NCBI GenBank assembly: GCA_037447655.1
Contig: JBBHKE010003298.1
Span: 62,001-126,000, forward strand
Direction: 5' to 3'
Source of the DNA: Zygnema cylindricum
Taxonomy: Eukaryota; Streptophyta; Zygnematophyceae; Zygnematales; Zygnemataceae
DNA: 64,000 nt
Under the pieces are notes generated by a model, which was not told where the DNA came from, did no database searches, and saw only the letters and a list, made by a program, of their open reading frames with translations. The translations under genes were made by a program, and so were the position numbers. Numbering within the stretch: position 1 is the first letter of the stretch; every line of letters begins with the position of its first letter. Positions 44,006 through 55,110 of the stretch are shown here, piece after piece.

Positions 44006-44012
44006 TACTGTA

Positions 44013-44834
44013 CTTCCTCGTGTATCCTGTACTCCTGCGCCGAAACTTCTGTTTGTTTTTGGCAAACAAACAAAAAGTACGGATATAGACGAAGGGACTG
44101 ATACACATCGTCCACTATGCTGTAATTTTTGGTGCTGCTTACAGCACCGATTTTTACCGATTTCAATGGTCCACTATGGATCGGGTAATCGATTGCCCGG
44201 GTTTTGCAGTACATTTTTATTTTTTCTTTAGGGTTTCAACACTTCCACATGTCGATGTCTGACCAATCCACAGCCACTTTGCTTCAGATCTCACGGTTGA
44301 AATTCGTTTAAAATTACTTTAGTTCCTCGATAGTTGTACTTTCAATGCTGTACCCTCACTATTATTTCTACATAAAAATCAGCTACGTGTCCCAATCTTA
44401 CGAAGAATCGTACGCACGAAACAGCCACAACGTACCGCATGTGACTCGTATCTATGAAACATCCAACGGTCAATTTTGGGACCAAAAATATTCTGAATTT
44501 GCACTGCGATTTCCGATATTCAGCCGATATATATCGAGCTTCCACACGGAGGGAAGATCGATAGCTTCCCCTATAAGCCGTATCTGAATCCGCCCGTACT
44601 ATTCAGGTACTCCGCACTATAAAATCGTACAAAAGTTGGTCAGGAAGGTCAAACTTTCCTTCCTGTACACACGTTCAAAGAGTTGCTTCGCACGTGCGAG
44701 GGAAAACAAAGAGACGGTTTTCCACCCTCCTAAGCTAAATATCGATCTGAATTGAAGATCTTCTTGTACCGAAATTGCCACGTGGCACTCCTTATCAAAC
44801 TTTTGCGTACGCGTTACGTGGCGATCTCTTAGCC
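44013..44834. other. Upstream region of the LRR-like gene fragment
   Basis: Contains a TATA-like CACTATAAAATCG at about 44,615 followed by about 215 bp to the ATG, a plausible core promoter and 5' leader. CACGTG-type words (GCACGTGCGAG, GCCACGTGGCAC) cluster at 44,688-44,890. A small inverted repeat TTTGTTTTTGGCAAACAAAC lies near 44,052. Confidence 0.45.
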
Positions 44835-45206
44835 ATGGCTGCCACCACGGTCAAGCTAACTTTGTTCATCTTAGCGTGCCACGTGGCACTTGTAATGGGA
44901 GACTACACTGGACCCATGGCGGATGAAGACAGTAAGTCCTTCCCTCCTTCGACCTTATTCCCTCCTTGTTTTCGGTCTGCAGTCCATGTATTCACACGTG
45001 CGAAAGGTGGCACCAATCCCCTCTTCTGAGGTGTCTGTCCGTACTGACACGTGTGTCCGTACGGCTGCTGCAGAGGCGGCTCTGAAGGCGGTGAAGGCGG
45101 CCATTGTGAACAAGGGGAAATTTCCGGCGATGAAATGCAGTCGAGGACGGTCGGACTGGTGGATCGTCCCCTTCACATGCGACGATTCCGGTCGCGTGCT
45201 GTCGGT
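44835..45206 (+). pseudogene. First two exons of a secreted LRR-type protein, truncated
   Basis: Exon 1 (44,835-44,931) encodes a signal peptide (MAATTVKLTLFILACHVALV) and DYTGPMADED; exon 2 (45,074-45,206) reads ALKAVKAAIVNKGKFPAMKC, SDWWIVPFTCDDSGRVLSV. This fits the N-terminal cap (LRRNT) of plant leucine-rich-repeat proteins: a helix of the ALLALK type, W-x-x-x-x-x-C, then SGRVLSV leading into the first repeat. Splice sites are GTAAGT / CTGCAG and a final GTGAGT donor. No LRR exon follows; the sequence changes to unrelated DNA and then minus-strand copia A4. Either the 3' part was lost or it lies beyond a very large TE-filled intron outside what I can read. Without that donor the frame would stop at once (GTG TGA). 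Confidence 0.5.
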
Positions 45207-45502
45207 GTGAGTACATCGCTGCGTGCACTCTTTGCGGCGACAAATCCGCTCTGGACCCCTTCCTTCTCTATGTACTTCGCAATAAATTTCGCACTGAAAT
45301 TTGACCCATAATCGGGTGCACTATTCGCTGCTATGGGCATGAAAACGATGCTTGGGCCCTGGCGAGGTTTAAAGCGGGAGAGGAAAGGGGGGGGAGGGAC
45401 GGGGAAAAACAACTAAAGGGAGCTTAAATATATCGGGCCCCTTGACGTTTTTTTTTCGATAATATAGGCTATTAGAATTATAAGAATAGGAAATTTACCG
45501 AT

Positions 45503-45533
<31 letters not shown>

Positions 45534-45689
45534 AGTAATTAGAACAGCCATTTAATTATAAATAGCTAGTAATTACAATAATCGTAAAAAAACATGCATC
45601 AATTGTATGGAATTTTCTACGATTGTTGTGATTGCTGGCAGCGACATCTGTAATCCCGAATTGTGTAATTAGTTACCCCAAAACTGAAA
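45207..45689. other. Spacer with (CA)n microsatellite
   Basis: An AC dinucleotide repeat of about 28 bp lies at 45,503-45,530. The rest is unassigned. The minus-strand frame at 45,412-45,173 has a faintly integrase-like string (NFSAKFIAKYIEKEGV) but overlaps the LRR exon and was not called. Confidence 0.5.
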
Positions 45690-46830
45690 TTACCATAAGG
45701 CGTAATAATCATAAACTCTGTATCCCTTTACATTTTCATCATATCCAAGTAAGTATCCCGGCTTTCCCCGTGCATCTAACTTCCAATCAGATTTTTCTCC
45801 ATTTAGACTAAAAACTTGACTTCCGAACGCCTTCAAGTGTGAGATATCCGGTTTTCTCCCGGTCCATCTTTCAAAGGGTGTTTGACCTTTCGGAGGTAAG
45901 GACTCTATTCTTAAGATAATTAACACATTTCTTAGCTTTTGCCCAGAAGCGTTTTCTTATCTTTTTATCCGATAGCATACTACGGGCACTATCACTTAAT
46001 GTCCGATTTAGTCTCTCGGCTACACCGTTTTGTTCCGGATTCTTTGGGACAGTCTTTTGGTGTTCAACCCCTTCCTCTTTCAAATAATCCTCAAATTGAT
46101 TGAAGGTATATTCCCCCCCTTTATCACTCCTACCCCTCTTTATAGGTGTCGCATGTAGCGTCTCACTCCATTTTTTGTACTCTTTAAAATAAGCCGGTGC
46201 CTCAAATCTATTTTTCAAGAAATAGACTCGAGAATATCTAGACCAATCATCAGTGATAGTAAGCATAAATCTTTTTCCTCCAACCGACGCCACTTTGGCC
46301 GGTCCCCATATATCAGTATAACTAGATCTAAGAATTTTTCACCCTTATAGGTTGCGGTTTTTGGGAAAGGTGATCTGTGGGCCTTTCTTTAAGCACATCC
46401 ACTACAGTTATCCAAGGTCTCATTATCCCCAAAATAAATTCCCTCAACTACTCCCATTTTCTTCATTTCTTTCAATCTATCTACATGCACATGCCTCAAT
46501 CTTTTATGCCAAATCATCAAGCCACTTACACCGGCATAGTAAACTCTCGTCTTTCCATTACCCAAATTTTGCGTAAACATTCTTTGGCTACCCTTTTCAA
46601 CTGTGAAATATACTTCATCCTCATAGCTAGCAACAAAGACTCCTTCCCTAGTACTAGTCTAAAAACCCTTATCATCTAAGACAGACGTAGAGATAATATT
46701 TTTGTTCAACTCTGGGATGAAACAGACATTAGAGAAAGTGATTATGGATGGCTTACCTTCAAAGAAGACTTTCAGATCCACGGATCCTACTACTGCGATT
46801 TGTTTGCAATAATTTTTTTTTCCTTTTACC
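45690..46830 (-). mobile_element. Copia A4: protease-end to integrase fragment
   Basis: Minus strand, closely related to copia A2 at 31,050-32,110. From high to low coordinate: GSVDLKVFFEGKP-like protease tail, MIWHKRLRHVHVDRLKEMK with NCSGC (zinc-binding HHCC intact at this cysteine, unlike A2), the integrase core (TDDWSRYSRVYFLK, RGRSDKGGEYT, NPEQNGVAERLNRTL) and GRKPDISHLKAFGSQVF. Frameshifts occur near 45,880 and 46,300. RT, RNase H and LTRs are absent, so it is an internal fragment of family A in opposite orientation. Confidence 0.85.
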
Positions 46831-47265
46831 AAGAGTTTAGTGAGCGGGGGGGAGGAGAGGGATGAAGAAATATTTAGAGTGGTAGAATAAGAGGATTTTT
46901 AGGGGAGAATTTTGTCGGGTGGTGGTGGAGGGAAGAAATTTACCCCTTTCCTTCTCAACCTCTTTTTACGTCCTCCTATGTAGAAGGAGAGGCCATGAAA
47001 ATCGACAAAAATAAAGAAAAAGACAAAAATAAGTAGATGATTAAAACAAGTAGAGTCAAAAGACAAGAAACAAATCGATGACAAACAATAGAAATTAGGA
47101 GAAGAGTTTGCCGTCAAAATGCCTTTTTTCAATTGATTAGAATACACATAAGACAAGTGACTTTTATAGAACCGCGAAGTAAAACGTCTGTTCAAGGTAG
47201 ATCTAGGACAAGTCGAAACTAATATGGGTAGATCTAAAGAATATCAAAAGAATTGTATCGTCTAA
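46831..47265. other. Spacer, possibly 5' of A4 or G remnants
   Basis: Purine-rich stretch (GGGGGGGAGGAGAGGG) at 46,845-46,860 and AT-rich DNA after it. No coding region was recognised. Confidence 0.4.
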
Positions 47266-47489
47266 GGTGATTCCACTAAGAATCGTTTCTACACTACAAG
47301 AGGTATATATAAACCACTAAGCTTTCCACTAAGTATCTTTCTGAACTACAAAAGGTACGTACATTCCACTATGAAGTTCATAGCGCCAAAATAATGTACG
47401 TGTACTTCTATAGTAGCGTTTGGGACTTTCCAGGGTGTGAATTTATACTTAAGATTTAATAGAGAATTTCAATACTACTAATACCCCCC
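47266..47489 (-). repeat. 3' LTR-like repeat of copia G (about 225 bp)
   Basis: Directly downstream (minus sense) of RNase H and a TTGAGGGGGGG purine tract. It shares GTAGTGTAAAA/GAAACG, CTACAAAAGGTA, GGTGTGAATTTA and AGAGAATTT blocks with copies at about 50,196-50,420 and 50,870-51,085. Exact ends are uncertain. Confidence 0.6.
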
Positions 47490-49960
47490 CTCAATTGAAA
47501 AATGGCTAGTCACGAAGATTGGCAGTAAAATGGTGTTTGTGAAGCGAAGGACGAGGCAGAGGTTTGATAAGGAAATCGACAAGTTGAGAAGTGGAAGAAC
47601 AAGGCAAAGGTTTTGTAAGGAAATCGACAAGTTGAGAAGTGGTAGCATAAAAAGAGAAAGAAACCATGCTGTCAATAATTTTATCAAGCATAAATTGAAA
47701 TTGAATATCAATGTGTTTGGAACGAGTGTGATGAATTGGATTCTTCATAAGGGCTAAAGCTCATTAAGAATCACAAAAGAAGGGAGTTGGTGGAGGAAAA
47801 GAGAGATCGGTGAGAAAGAGACATAACTAAATAGCTGACTTGGTGGCGGAGGTGACGACCATATATTCCGCTTTGGTGGAGGAGAGGGCAATCATAGGTT
47901 GCTTGCGAGAAGACGAAGAGACAAGGCTGCTACCGAGGGAGAAATAAAAAACGGATATCGAGCGTCGGTCGTCGGATTGATTACCCCAACTGCACCACAA
48001 TAACCAAAAATAGAGGTACCTGAGGAAGGGAAAAAAAAGGAGGATGAGGAAGGAGGAAAAATAGAAAGTGAGGTGAAGATGCTAGGTGCCTTGAATGTAG
48101 CGGAGTACTCTTTTGGCGGCTTGGAGATTTGTAAGGGTAGCACAATAAGAGAATTGGGATAAAAGACAAACGAAAACGCAAATATCCGGCCTAGTATTAA
48201 GCAAAGCATACATCAACTTTTATATGTTAGAGCGATAAAGAGAACTTGTATCTATTTGGGCATTCGCATTGGAGGGTATTGTGATAAAAGGAGTATTGGG
48301 ATCAAAAAAGATAGTCACAAGAATGCAATTGGCCAATTGAAATTGTTCCAAAAGTGCAATGATGTAATGCCCCTGACTTTAACGTAAAATGCGTTTAGAC
48401 ATGTGACATAAAACAGTGATGCTAGACAATAATCAAGATATCCTAAATTTGTCATTGGCAAATGTGATGAGAGGATGACTTTGACATTTTGAATAACTGT
48501 CTTACTAAGACCTGGAAGATTTAGGTCATTGACATAAATAATGATAATGATTAAATTGTCTCATGTACCTCTAACATAAAATCTAAAATCTGCACTTATT
48601 TCTCTAAAACCGTCTTTTAAAAAAATAGAGACAAGTGTCTTATGCCACACTTGTGGGGCCTATTTGAGATCATAAATATACTTTTGCAAGTGATAGACAA
48701 GAGAGTCATTACCAATGACTGCATAACTAGACGCTTGTTCTATGTACATGTCCTCATAAAGACTGCAGTGGAGAAAAGCAATTTTTACGTCAAGTTGTTG
48801 AAGCTCCCAATAATGGATGGCCTTAACCGACAAAATCGTACAAATGTAATCAAAATTTTTAATAGGGGCAACTCCTTTTGTTTGTAAGTAGCCCTTTTCC
48901 ACGAAGTGCGTTTTGTACCGTTTGATAAAACCATCTGCGAACCGTTTGATCTTGAAGACCCATTTCGAACTAATCGTGCACCGATTTGGCAAAAGAGTAC
49001 AAAGCGTCCACGTATTATTTGTCATTAATGACGTGTAATCTTAAGTAGCCGCGAAGCGTCACATGTCAGCATCAGGTCGTTTTAAGGTCGATTTCAACAC
49101 AGGTGTATCATGGACATTAAGAACGTTGGCGTGAGCCAAACTGTCGCGGGATTTTCCAAGTGGGACTGGAAGTGCGTGTATTGTGTCGTACACAAGTCGG
49201 GCAGGTGGTGGCGTAAGAGGTGAACCGCTGTGAGAAAGTAGATGTTGAATACCCGGCTGGAAAAAGTGAGACGTAGCCGGTGGAATAAATTCAGTCGCCG
49301 CATGCGATTGGACAAAATCTGTGGGCGATGAGACAAAATCTGGTTCGAGTTTAGCATTGTCGCGGGTAGAGGATTCATTGGAAGAGGCGGGAAGAAAAAA
49401 TCTAAAAAAAAAAAAGGTTATGATAAGAGATAATTGGGGTGTTGAAGGGTTAAATCGAGTGGACGTAGCAAAATTAGGAGTTGGTAGATGAGGGGGGAAA
49501 TGAAATTTGACGGAGTGAGGGGAAAATCATGGACGAGTTTTCGTATTTGTTGCGTATCATTTAAAACAACATCACGGGTGGTAATAATACGAAGGGATGA
49601 AAAAGACGCCTTCGAATTTGGGAATAATCCTCAAATATTATGCGAATGGCGCATGCGCCTAATTTTCCATCCTTATTAGTGAGATCCTTATAAAAACCTT
49701 CACCACCAAAAATTTGAAGTTGAGAAACATTGAGTTTTTTTTTCGTGCCATGCCTAAAAAGAAGTCTTGTTGGGATGGGTAGAGGTAGGTTACCTATTTT
49801 GCACGTAAGAGGAGGTTAGAAGGGCCTTCAACCCGAAAATCATAAGGTAAGGAAACAAAATGAAAAATGGAGCGAGTCATGTTAAAAGGTGTGCGGTCCA
49901 GCAATTCGGCATCACCGTTTTGTTGTGGACTATAGGGAGAAGTAAGCTGATGGATAACAC
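47490..49960 (-). mobile_element. Copia G: RNase H, RT and integrase end, degenerate
   Basis: Minus strand. RNase H end at 47,748-47,506 (HTRSKHIDIQFQFM, QLVDFLTKPLP, the latter repeated by a tandem duplication). The region at 47,760-48,650 is eroded RNase H and RT. The RT N-terminal part (49,025-48,660) reads TWTLCTLLPN, SKWVFKIKR, DYICTILSVKAI, QLDVKIAFLHCSLYEDMYIEQ. The linker is at 49,378-49,094 and integrase C-terminal pieces extend to about 49,960. Stops and shifts occur throughout. This family is distinct from A, B and H by sequence. Confidence 0.8.
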
Positions 49961-50631
49961 TTTAGAGAAATCATGAGACATATACTCCCCCCGTCTTTAA
50001 TATTTAAATAGGAGAAGATAGGAGATTTTCAACAAGATGTTGAAAATAAAAGGATTCCTCAGAGCTTTTTTTTATAAAGTATACAGATGTAAATCGTGAA
50101 TGATCATAAATGAAAGTAAAAAAGTAAATCGCACCACTCATACTTGTAATTTGCATGGGTCCATAAACATCACTATCGATGAGATCAAAAAGAGATTCTA
50201 CTAAAAAACGATTTTACACTACAAGAGGTATGTGCAAACCACTAAACGTTCCACTAAGTAACTTTCTAAACTACAAAAGGCATGTACAATCCACTACTAA
50301 GTTCATAACGCTAAAATAAAGTACGTATAGTTCTATGGTAGCGTTTAGGACTTTATAGGGTGTGAATTTAAATATAGGCTTTAAGGGAGAATTTTAATAC
50401 TTTCAATATCCTCCTCCCCCTTTTCACCTCCCGTGTCATCTCCACCAAACCCCTTCCCTCCCCCATCCTCTCCTCATCGCCTCTGCTACGATACCTTAAA
50501 CATTAGGCGCATACCTTAAACATTAGGCGCATTTGGGGACAGGAGGAGAGTGGGGAATATGAAGGGCGATAATTGGGTGGGGGGGGTTGTGACAAGAAGA
50601 GAACGCGGGTGCTAAAAATATCTTCAAATAA
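49961..50631 (-). repeat. Copia G tandem unit 1: integrase core plus LTR-like block
   Basis: About 671 bp. In minus sense it holds a purine tract and LTR-like block (about 50,420-50,196) and then the integrase core (DLIDSDVYGPMQ, YFFTFIYDHSRFTSVYF, LVENLL). It is followed at the next higher coordinates by a diverged direct copy. It contains a 20-bp exact tandem duplication ATACCTTAAACATTAGGCGC at 50,491-50,530. Confidence 0.75.
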
Positions 50632-51290
50632 TTTAGAGAAATCATGAGACATAAACTCCCCCCCATTATCGGTCTTTAATGCTTAAATGCGAGAAGGTAA
50701 GTGCTTTTCAACAAGAGCTTTAAAACATTAAAAATGAGAGGATACCTCAGACTTATTATACAAACGTTAATCGTGAATGATCATTTAAGAAAGTAAGAAA
50801 GTAAATCGCACCACTCATACTTGCAATACGCATGGGTCCACAAATATCGTTGTTGATGAGATCAAAAGGAGAATCTACTTAGAATCGATTTTACACTACA
50901 AGAGGTATGTACAAACCACTAAGCGTTCCACTAAGTAACTTTCTATACTTCAAAAGGTAAGTACAATCCAGTACAAAGTTCATAGCGCTAAAATAAAGTA
51001 CTTGTGCTTTTATAGTAGAGTTTGCAACTTTATTGGGTGTGAATTTAGATGTAGGCTTTAAGAGAGAATTTTATTACTTTCAATTTCTTCCTCCCGCTTT
51101 TAATCTCCCGTGTCATCTGCACCAAACCCCTCCTTTCCCCTATCCTCTCCCCATCGTCTTTGCTCCAATACCTTAAACATAGGCCCATTTGACGACAGGC
51201 CAAGGGAGAGGGGGGGATAAGGGAGGGCGATAACTGGGTGGGGGGCGGGTTTTGACAAGAAGAGAAGGCTCGCTAATAATATCTTCAAAA
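50632..51290 (-). repeat. Copia G tandem unit 2
   Basis: Diverged direct repeat of unit 1 with the same order: integrase-core piece (ATCATGAGACATAAACTCC and onward), LTR-like block (about 50,870-51,085), CT-rich tract and the GGCGATAACTGGGTGGGGGG region. Differences are many, so the duplication is not recent. Confidence 0.75.
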
Positions 51291-51689
51291 AACACAAAGA
51301 GGGGGGAAAGTGTTAGAGAGAGGGTTGTAATAGCATATGGGCAAGTCGCTGATACTTTACTTTTGGTTTATATGGGAAGTGAAGGGGTTTGGTTGATTGA
51401 GAAATTGGGAATGTGTATGTCAACAAATGGAAATCAAGTCTTGAGGAGCGATAGAATAGGGGATGATGAAAACGAGAATAAGGGCAAATTGTCCAATAAC
51501 GTATGTGTGTGGGTGGTACAGATATTTAGATCGTCGCGGATTGCGGGGGAGCATTGCGCCAGAGATTGGGAACCTCACAAACTTGAGGTTTTTGTGAGTG
51601 AATTTTGGGAGGGGAGATGTAGCTTCTTCTCAAAAACCAAACACAAGAAAATGGGTGTATACATGGCTAAAGTAAATGAAAAAAACTAA
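51252..51689 (+). CDS. Unrecognised 145-codon open frame
   Basis: Reads MTRREGSLIISSKNTKRGES and continues with a mixed-composition sequence (VADTLLLVYMGSEGVWLIEK, NNVCVWVVQIFRSSRIAG, WEGRCSFFSKTKHKKM). No signal peptide, membrane segment or family motif was found. It starts inside tandem unit 2 of copia G, which makes a chance frame quite possible. Confidence 0.15.
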   Translation: MTRREGSLIISSKNTKRGESVRERVVIAYGQVADTLLLVYMGSEGVWLIEKLGMCMSTNGNQVLRSDRIGDDENENKGKLSNNVCVWVVQIFRSSRIAGEHCARDWEPHKLEVFVSEFWEGRCSFFSKTKHKKMGVYMAKVNEKN

Positions 51690-52640
51690 AATGTATATAT
51701 TGCATTCAATTTTTGTTGACTGTTGTTGTTTTGCACTTATAATAACTCATAGATGGGAATGGGAAACATTCAAATTTCAATGTCATTATAATGATATTTA
51801 AAGATAATTGTGGGCGGATATTTGTAATCAATTCACCATAGATGAAGTCATAGGCTTTTAAATATACGACACAAATGATTTAAAACTGGTTAACATTATA
51901 AAAGCTTGATGTGAAATTATCTTGAATTTTTTTTTGACTTTTCAAATTTTAGATGTAGATGAAAATAGTTATCCAATAAGAAAAAAAAACACCTAAAAGA
52001 GACACAATGATCTAATGTTTTGACCAAAAAAAGGAATGCAAATATTTAAAATTTTACCAAAAATGACATGTTTCAAATCGTTCTAAATAGTATTATCAAC
52101 TGCCAATCTAAAAACTGGTCTCTTTTTTTTAACAAAATAAAAGTCATGTTTATAAGGTAGCAACAGATTCGGTGAACATTTTAAAAATCGACATGTTGTC
52201 TTTGTGCTTGCTATATCGTCAACTCCCCTTGTGAAAAAAAGGTTGACATTCACAAAGATATGGTCAACAAGAATAGTTATGCTCTCAGCGAAGAACAAAT
52301 TAACATATAAAATTATATGAAAAACACAAATTGCAATCGCTGTTCAAATATTCGAACAGGTTGTGGAAAATGAATGCTTTTTCTTAGTCCAACACTTTAA
52401 GGTCTTTTGTTTCCACGGTGGAGAGTCCACCATGTTGAGGACCAGAGAGTGACTATCTTAAATTGGAGCAACCCATACCGCCTATATGTTAAGATAACAA
52501 GTTGGGCTTGATTGAGAACAAGTTGGGCTTGATTGATAACAAGTTGGGCTTAATTTTCTTGAATCGTAAAAGGCGTCCTATTAGAAAAAAATCACTCATA
52601 AAGATGTAACTGTTGTTTTGAGACAACTGCTAGTACTATA
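51690..52640. other. AT-rich spacer with a 21-bp tandem repeat
   Basis: Three head-to-tail copies, the last partial, of AACAAGTTGGGCTTGATTGA(G/T) occupy 52,496-52,552. No gene is supported. Confidence 0.6.
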
Positions 52641-53515
52641 GACGATGATGACAATGATGATGCAGGTGTAGTTATCTCATAATTGAAACAAGCAAGAAAC
52701 TTTCACAAAAATCAATGTGAAAAACAACAACTTCAGCAGTTGATAAATCACAAATCAGAGACATAATAACTCTGCAAATCTACAACAATGAAGATAACAA
52801 TAGGAAAAAAATTCACACATAGTAACAAGTAATTTTGCTCACAGATCTGTGAGATATTCACAAATTAAATTACCAAAAACAACATGTACAGTTTTTGATA
52901 CAACAATCATTGCTAACTCTAAAAATGACTAAGTCCTACCTATATACACTAAAGCTTCACTACTAAATGTACGGAGGCATTCCATCGGTACAATTAACTA
53001 CCTGATACATCATATACTATACGTATACCCAAAATGAAGAATGTCAAACAAAAGAATCCTACCCTAATCAACTAACCAAATGAAGGCAAAACCCTGTTCA
53101 ACGAAATATTTACAACTACGTAGGGTTCCGTAGTCCACGTCAAATGATCATGTAGATGGTCCACCCGGACTTGCATTTGTTGGCGGTCTCTATCCGCCAC
53201 CCGCATATCAGATACAGATTTGTAGGGGAACCATCACGTGTCATTTTGGTCTTCAAGTGTATTCATACACCACATGTATTCTGGAATATGTTCTCCTTTT
53301 TTTACCGACGAGTGTTTTGAGAATGTATTCGTCGGTGTTGTCCTTACTAAGTCACCTTATCACCAATTTTGGTTTGTATTGAAAGCCCTTACTAAGTCAC
53401 TGTAACTCCAATTTTTGTGTGTACTGAACTGGACTAACTGAAAGCATTATAAGTCCACAAACTCTCTCTCTCTCACAATCGTCATAGAGAGGAGTAAAGA
53501 TATCAAAAAACAACA
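52641..53515 (-). repeat. LTR of copia H (outer type)
   Basis: On the minus strand it begins TGTTGTTTTTTGATATC at 53,515 after the purine tract TTTAGGGGAG and runs to about 52,641. From 53,262 downward it resembles the LTR at 61,460-62,307 (CAACTACGTAGGGTTC, GTCCACGTCA, CATCACGTGTCATTT) and not the nearer LTR at 55,930-56,715. From 53,263 to 53,515 it is identical to 56,716-56,968. Confidence 0.75.
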
Positions 53516-54056
53516 CTCCCCTAAAGCTTTAGACTCAGCTAGCCACTTAAACCACATGCCTCTATCCAAAAGTATAATTTAGGTGCAGGTAATGGTTTGG
53601 TTTTCATGTCAACAACCATCTGCTCATGTGGTAAAAATTGAGTTTTAGAACTCTTCCCATAGCCTTCTCTCTCACAAAATGCAGCTTGATATCAATGTGT
53701 TTGCTCTTAAAGTGATAGCTAGGGCTAAACGCAACCGCAATGGCAACTTGATTGTCACACCACACTTTTAGAGGTCTAGACTGCATAAACTTAAGCTCTT
53801 AAAGGAGAGATTTTACCCGAAGTAACTCCTTGACAACTGAGCTGGCCGCCATGTTTTCAACCTCCATAGTAGACTAATGTGTCACCTTTTGAAGTTTGTT
53901 GCTCCTGCAGCATATCCTACTTCCAATCTTTAGAGTATATCCGCTAGTAGAACATCGGCTTAGCATTTTTCCATAACTCGAATCACTCCAAGCCTGAATA
54001 TTCACTTCTTCTCCACCGAGAGAGAGTCGGAGGTTTGAGTTCCTGCAAGGTAGCGA

Positions 54057-54110
54057 AAAACTATCTTTGCTGCCTCCTAGTGTAAAACTATCTTTGCTGC
54101 CTCCTAGTGT
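54057..54110. repeat. 27-bp exact tandem duplication in copia H1
   Basis: Two adjacent copies of a 27-bp unit starting AAAACTATCTTTGCTGCC. The same doubled unit is at 57,510-57,563 in the second block, so it predates the block duplication. Confidence 0.95.
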
Positions 54111-54773
54111 GATTTCTTTGGATTTTGCAGACTTTTGCTTAAAGCTCCAACAGTTATGCGATGTCCGATTGGGTACAGTTCATGAAATACATAAGACTCC
54201 CAACTATCTGTGTAAGGAATTGAGAACATAAAATCTGCCTCCCTTGACTCCAAATAGTCCTTAACCACTACACCACCATCTGATTCCTTCCCTTCAAATA
54301 TCTGTCTAAACTCCATAGGAGTAGCAATCCCTTTTGCATTTGACATGCCGAACCTTTCAAACATGTTCCCAATGGCTTCCTTCTGTGTTAATTAAATTAA
54401 TCATTGTCTTTTTTCCTTTTTAACCTGAATTCCCAAAATGTACTTAACCTCCCCTAAGTCTTTCATTTCAAACTGAGAAGTCAAAGTTGTTTTTATTTTG
54501 TTAATTTCATTTATGGATTTGCTCAAAAGCATCAAATCATCCACATTAACAACAATATATATTACTCTATCTTCCCCTTCCATTACATAAATTGAATGAT
54601 TTAAACTCATTCTAGTAAAACCAAGATTACTAGAAACCCTTCCAGTTTCAGATTCCAGAGTTGTGGAACATGCTTCAAGCCTGCTATAGACCATAAAGGG
54701 AGTTTGCTTTGGACCATAAAGGGACTTCAACAGTTTATAGAATTGATTTTCTTTCCTTTTTTTTGCATATCCC

Positions 54774-55110
54774 TCTGGTTGCTTCCTATGTAAAACTTCC
54801 TTTAGATCCCAATGCAAGAAAATCATTGTCACATCCATCTCATGCAGTTCCATATCCTCTGTTGCTGCCGTCCCTGTAAATCCCCATGGAAGAAAGTTGT
54901 TTTCATACCATCTGATGCAATTCCAATCCTCTCCTCTATTGCTGCCTCTGGCTGCTTCCGATATAACTTCCTCTAAATCCCCATGCAATAACGTGTTTTC
55001 ACATCCATCTCATACATCTGTTTCCTATATATAACTTCCTCTAGATTCCGATGCAAGGACGTTGTTTTCACATCCATCGGATATAGTTCCATATCTTCTA
55101 TTGCTGCTAG
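54774..55110 (-). repeat. Four degenerate tandem copies of an RT segment in H1
   Basis: Units at about 54,774-54,868, 54,869-54,945, 54,946-55,020 and 55,021-55,110 each encode a version of the RT block around the first catalytic Asp (MELHEMDVTMIFLHWDLKEV, then MHGDLEEVISEAARG, MYEMDVKT, MELYPMDVKTTSLHRNLEEV). Other copia RTs in the window have this block once. Confidence 0.7.

Noticed and set aside
45173-45412. Minus-strand frame with an integrase-like string (NFSAKFIAKYIEKEGV)
   Set aside because: It overlaps the LRR-like exon on the other strand, and no other integrase motifs adjoin it in any frame.
45503-45530. CRISPR-like or regulatory repeat
   Set aside because: It is a simple AC microsatellite; no CRISPR array, rRNA gene or intact tRNA gene was found anywhere in the window.
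47530-47757. Plus-strand frame with repeated RQRFDKEIDKLRSGRT-like units
   Set aside because: It is the antisense of the copia G RNase H end and its tandem duplication.
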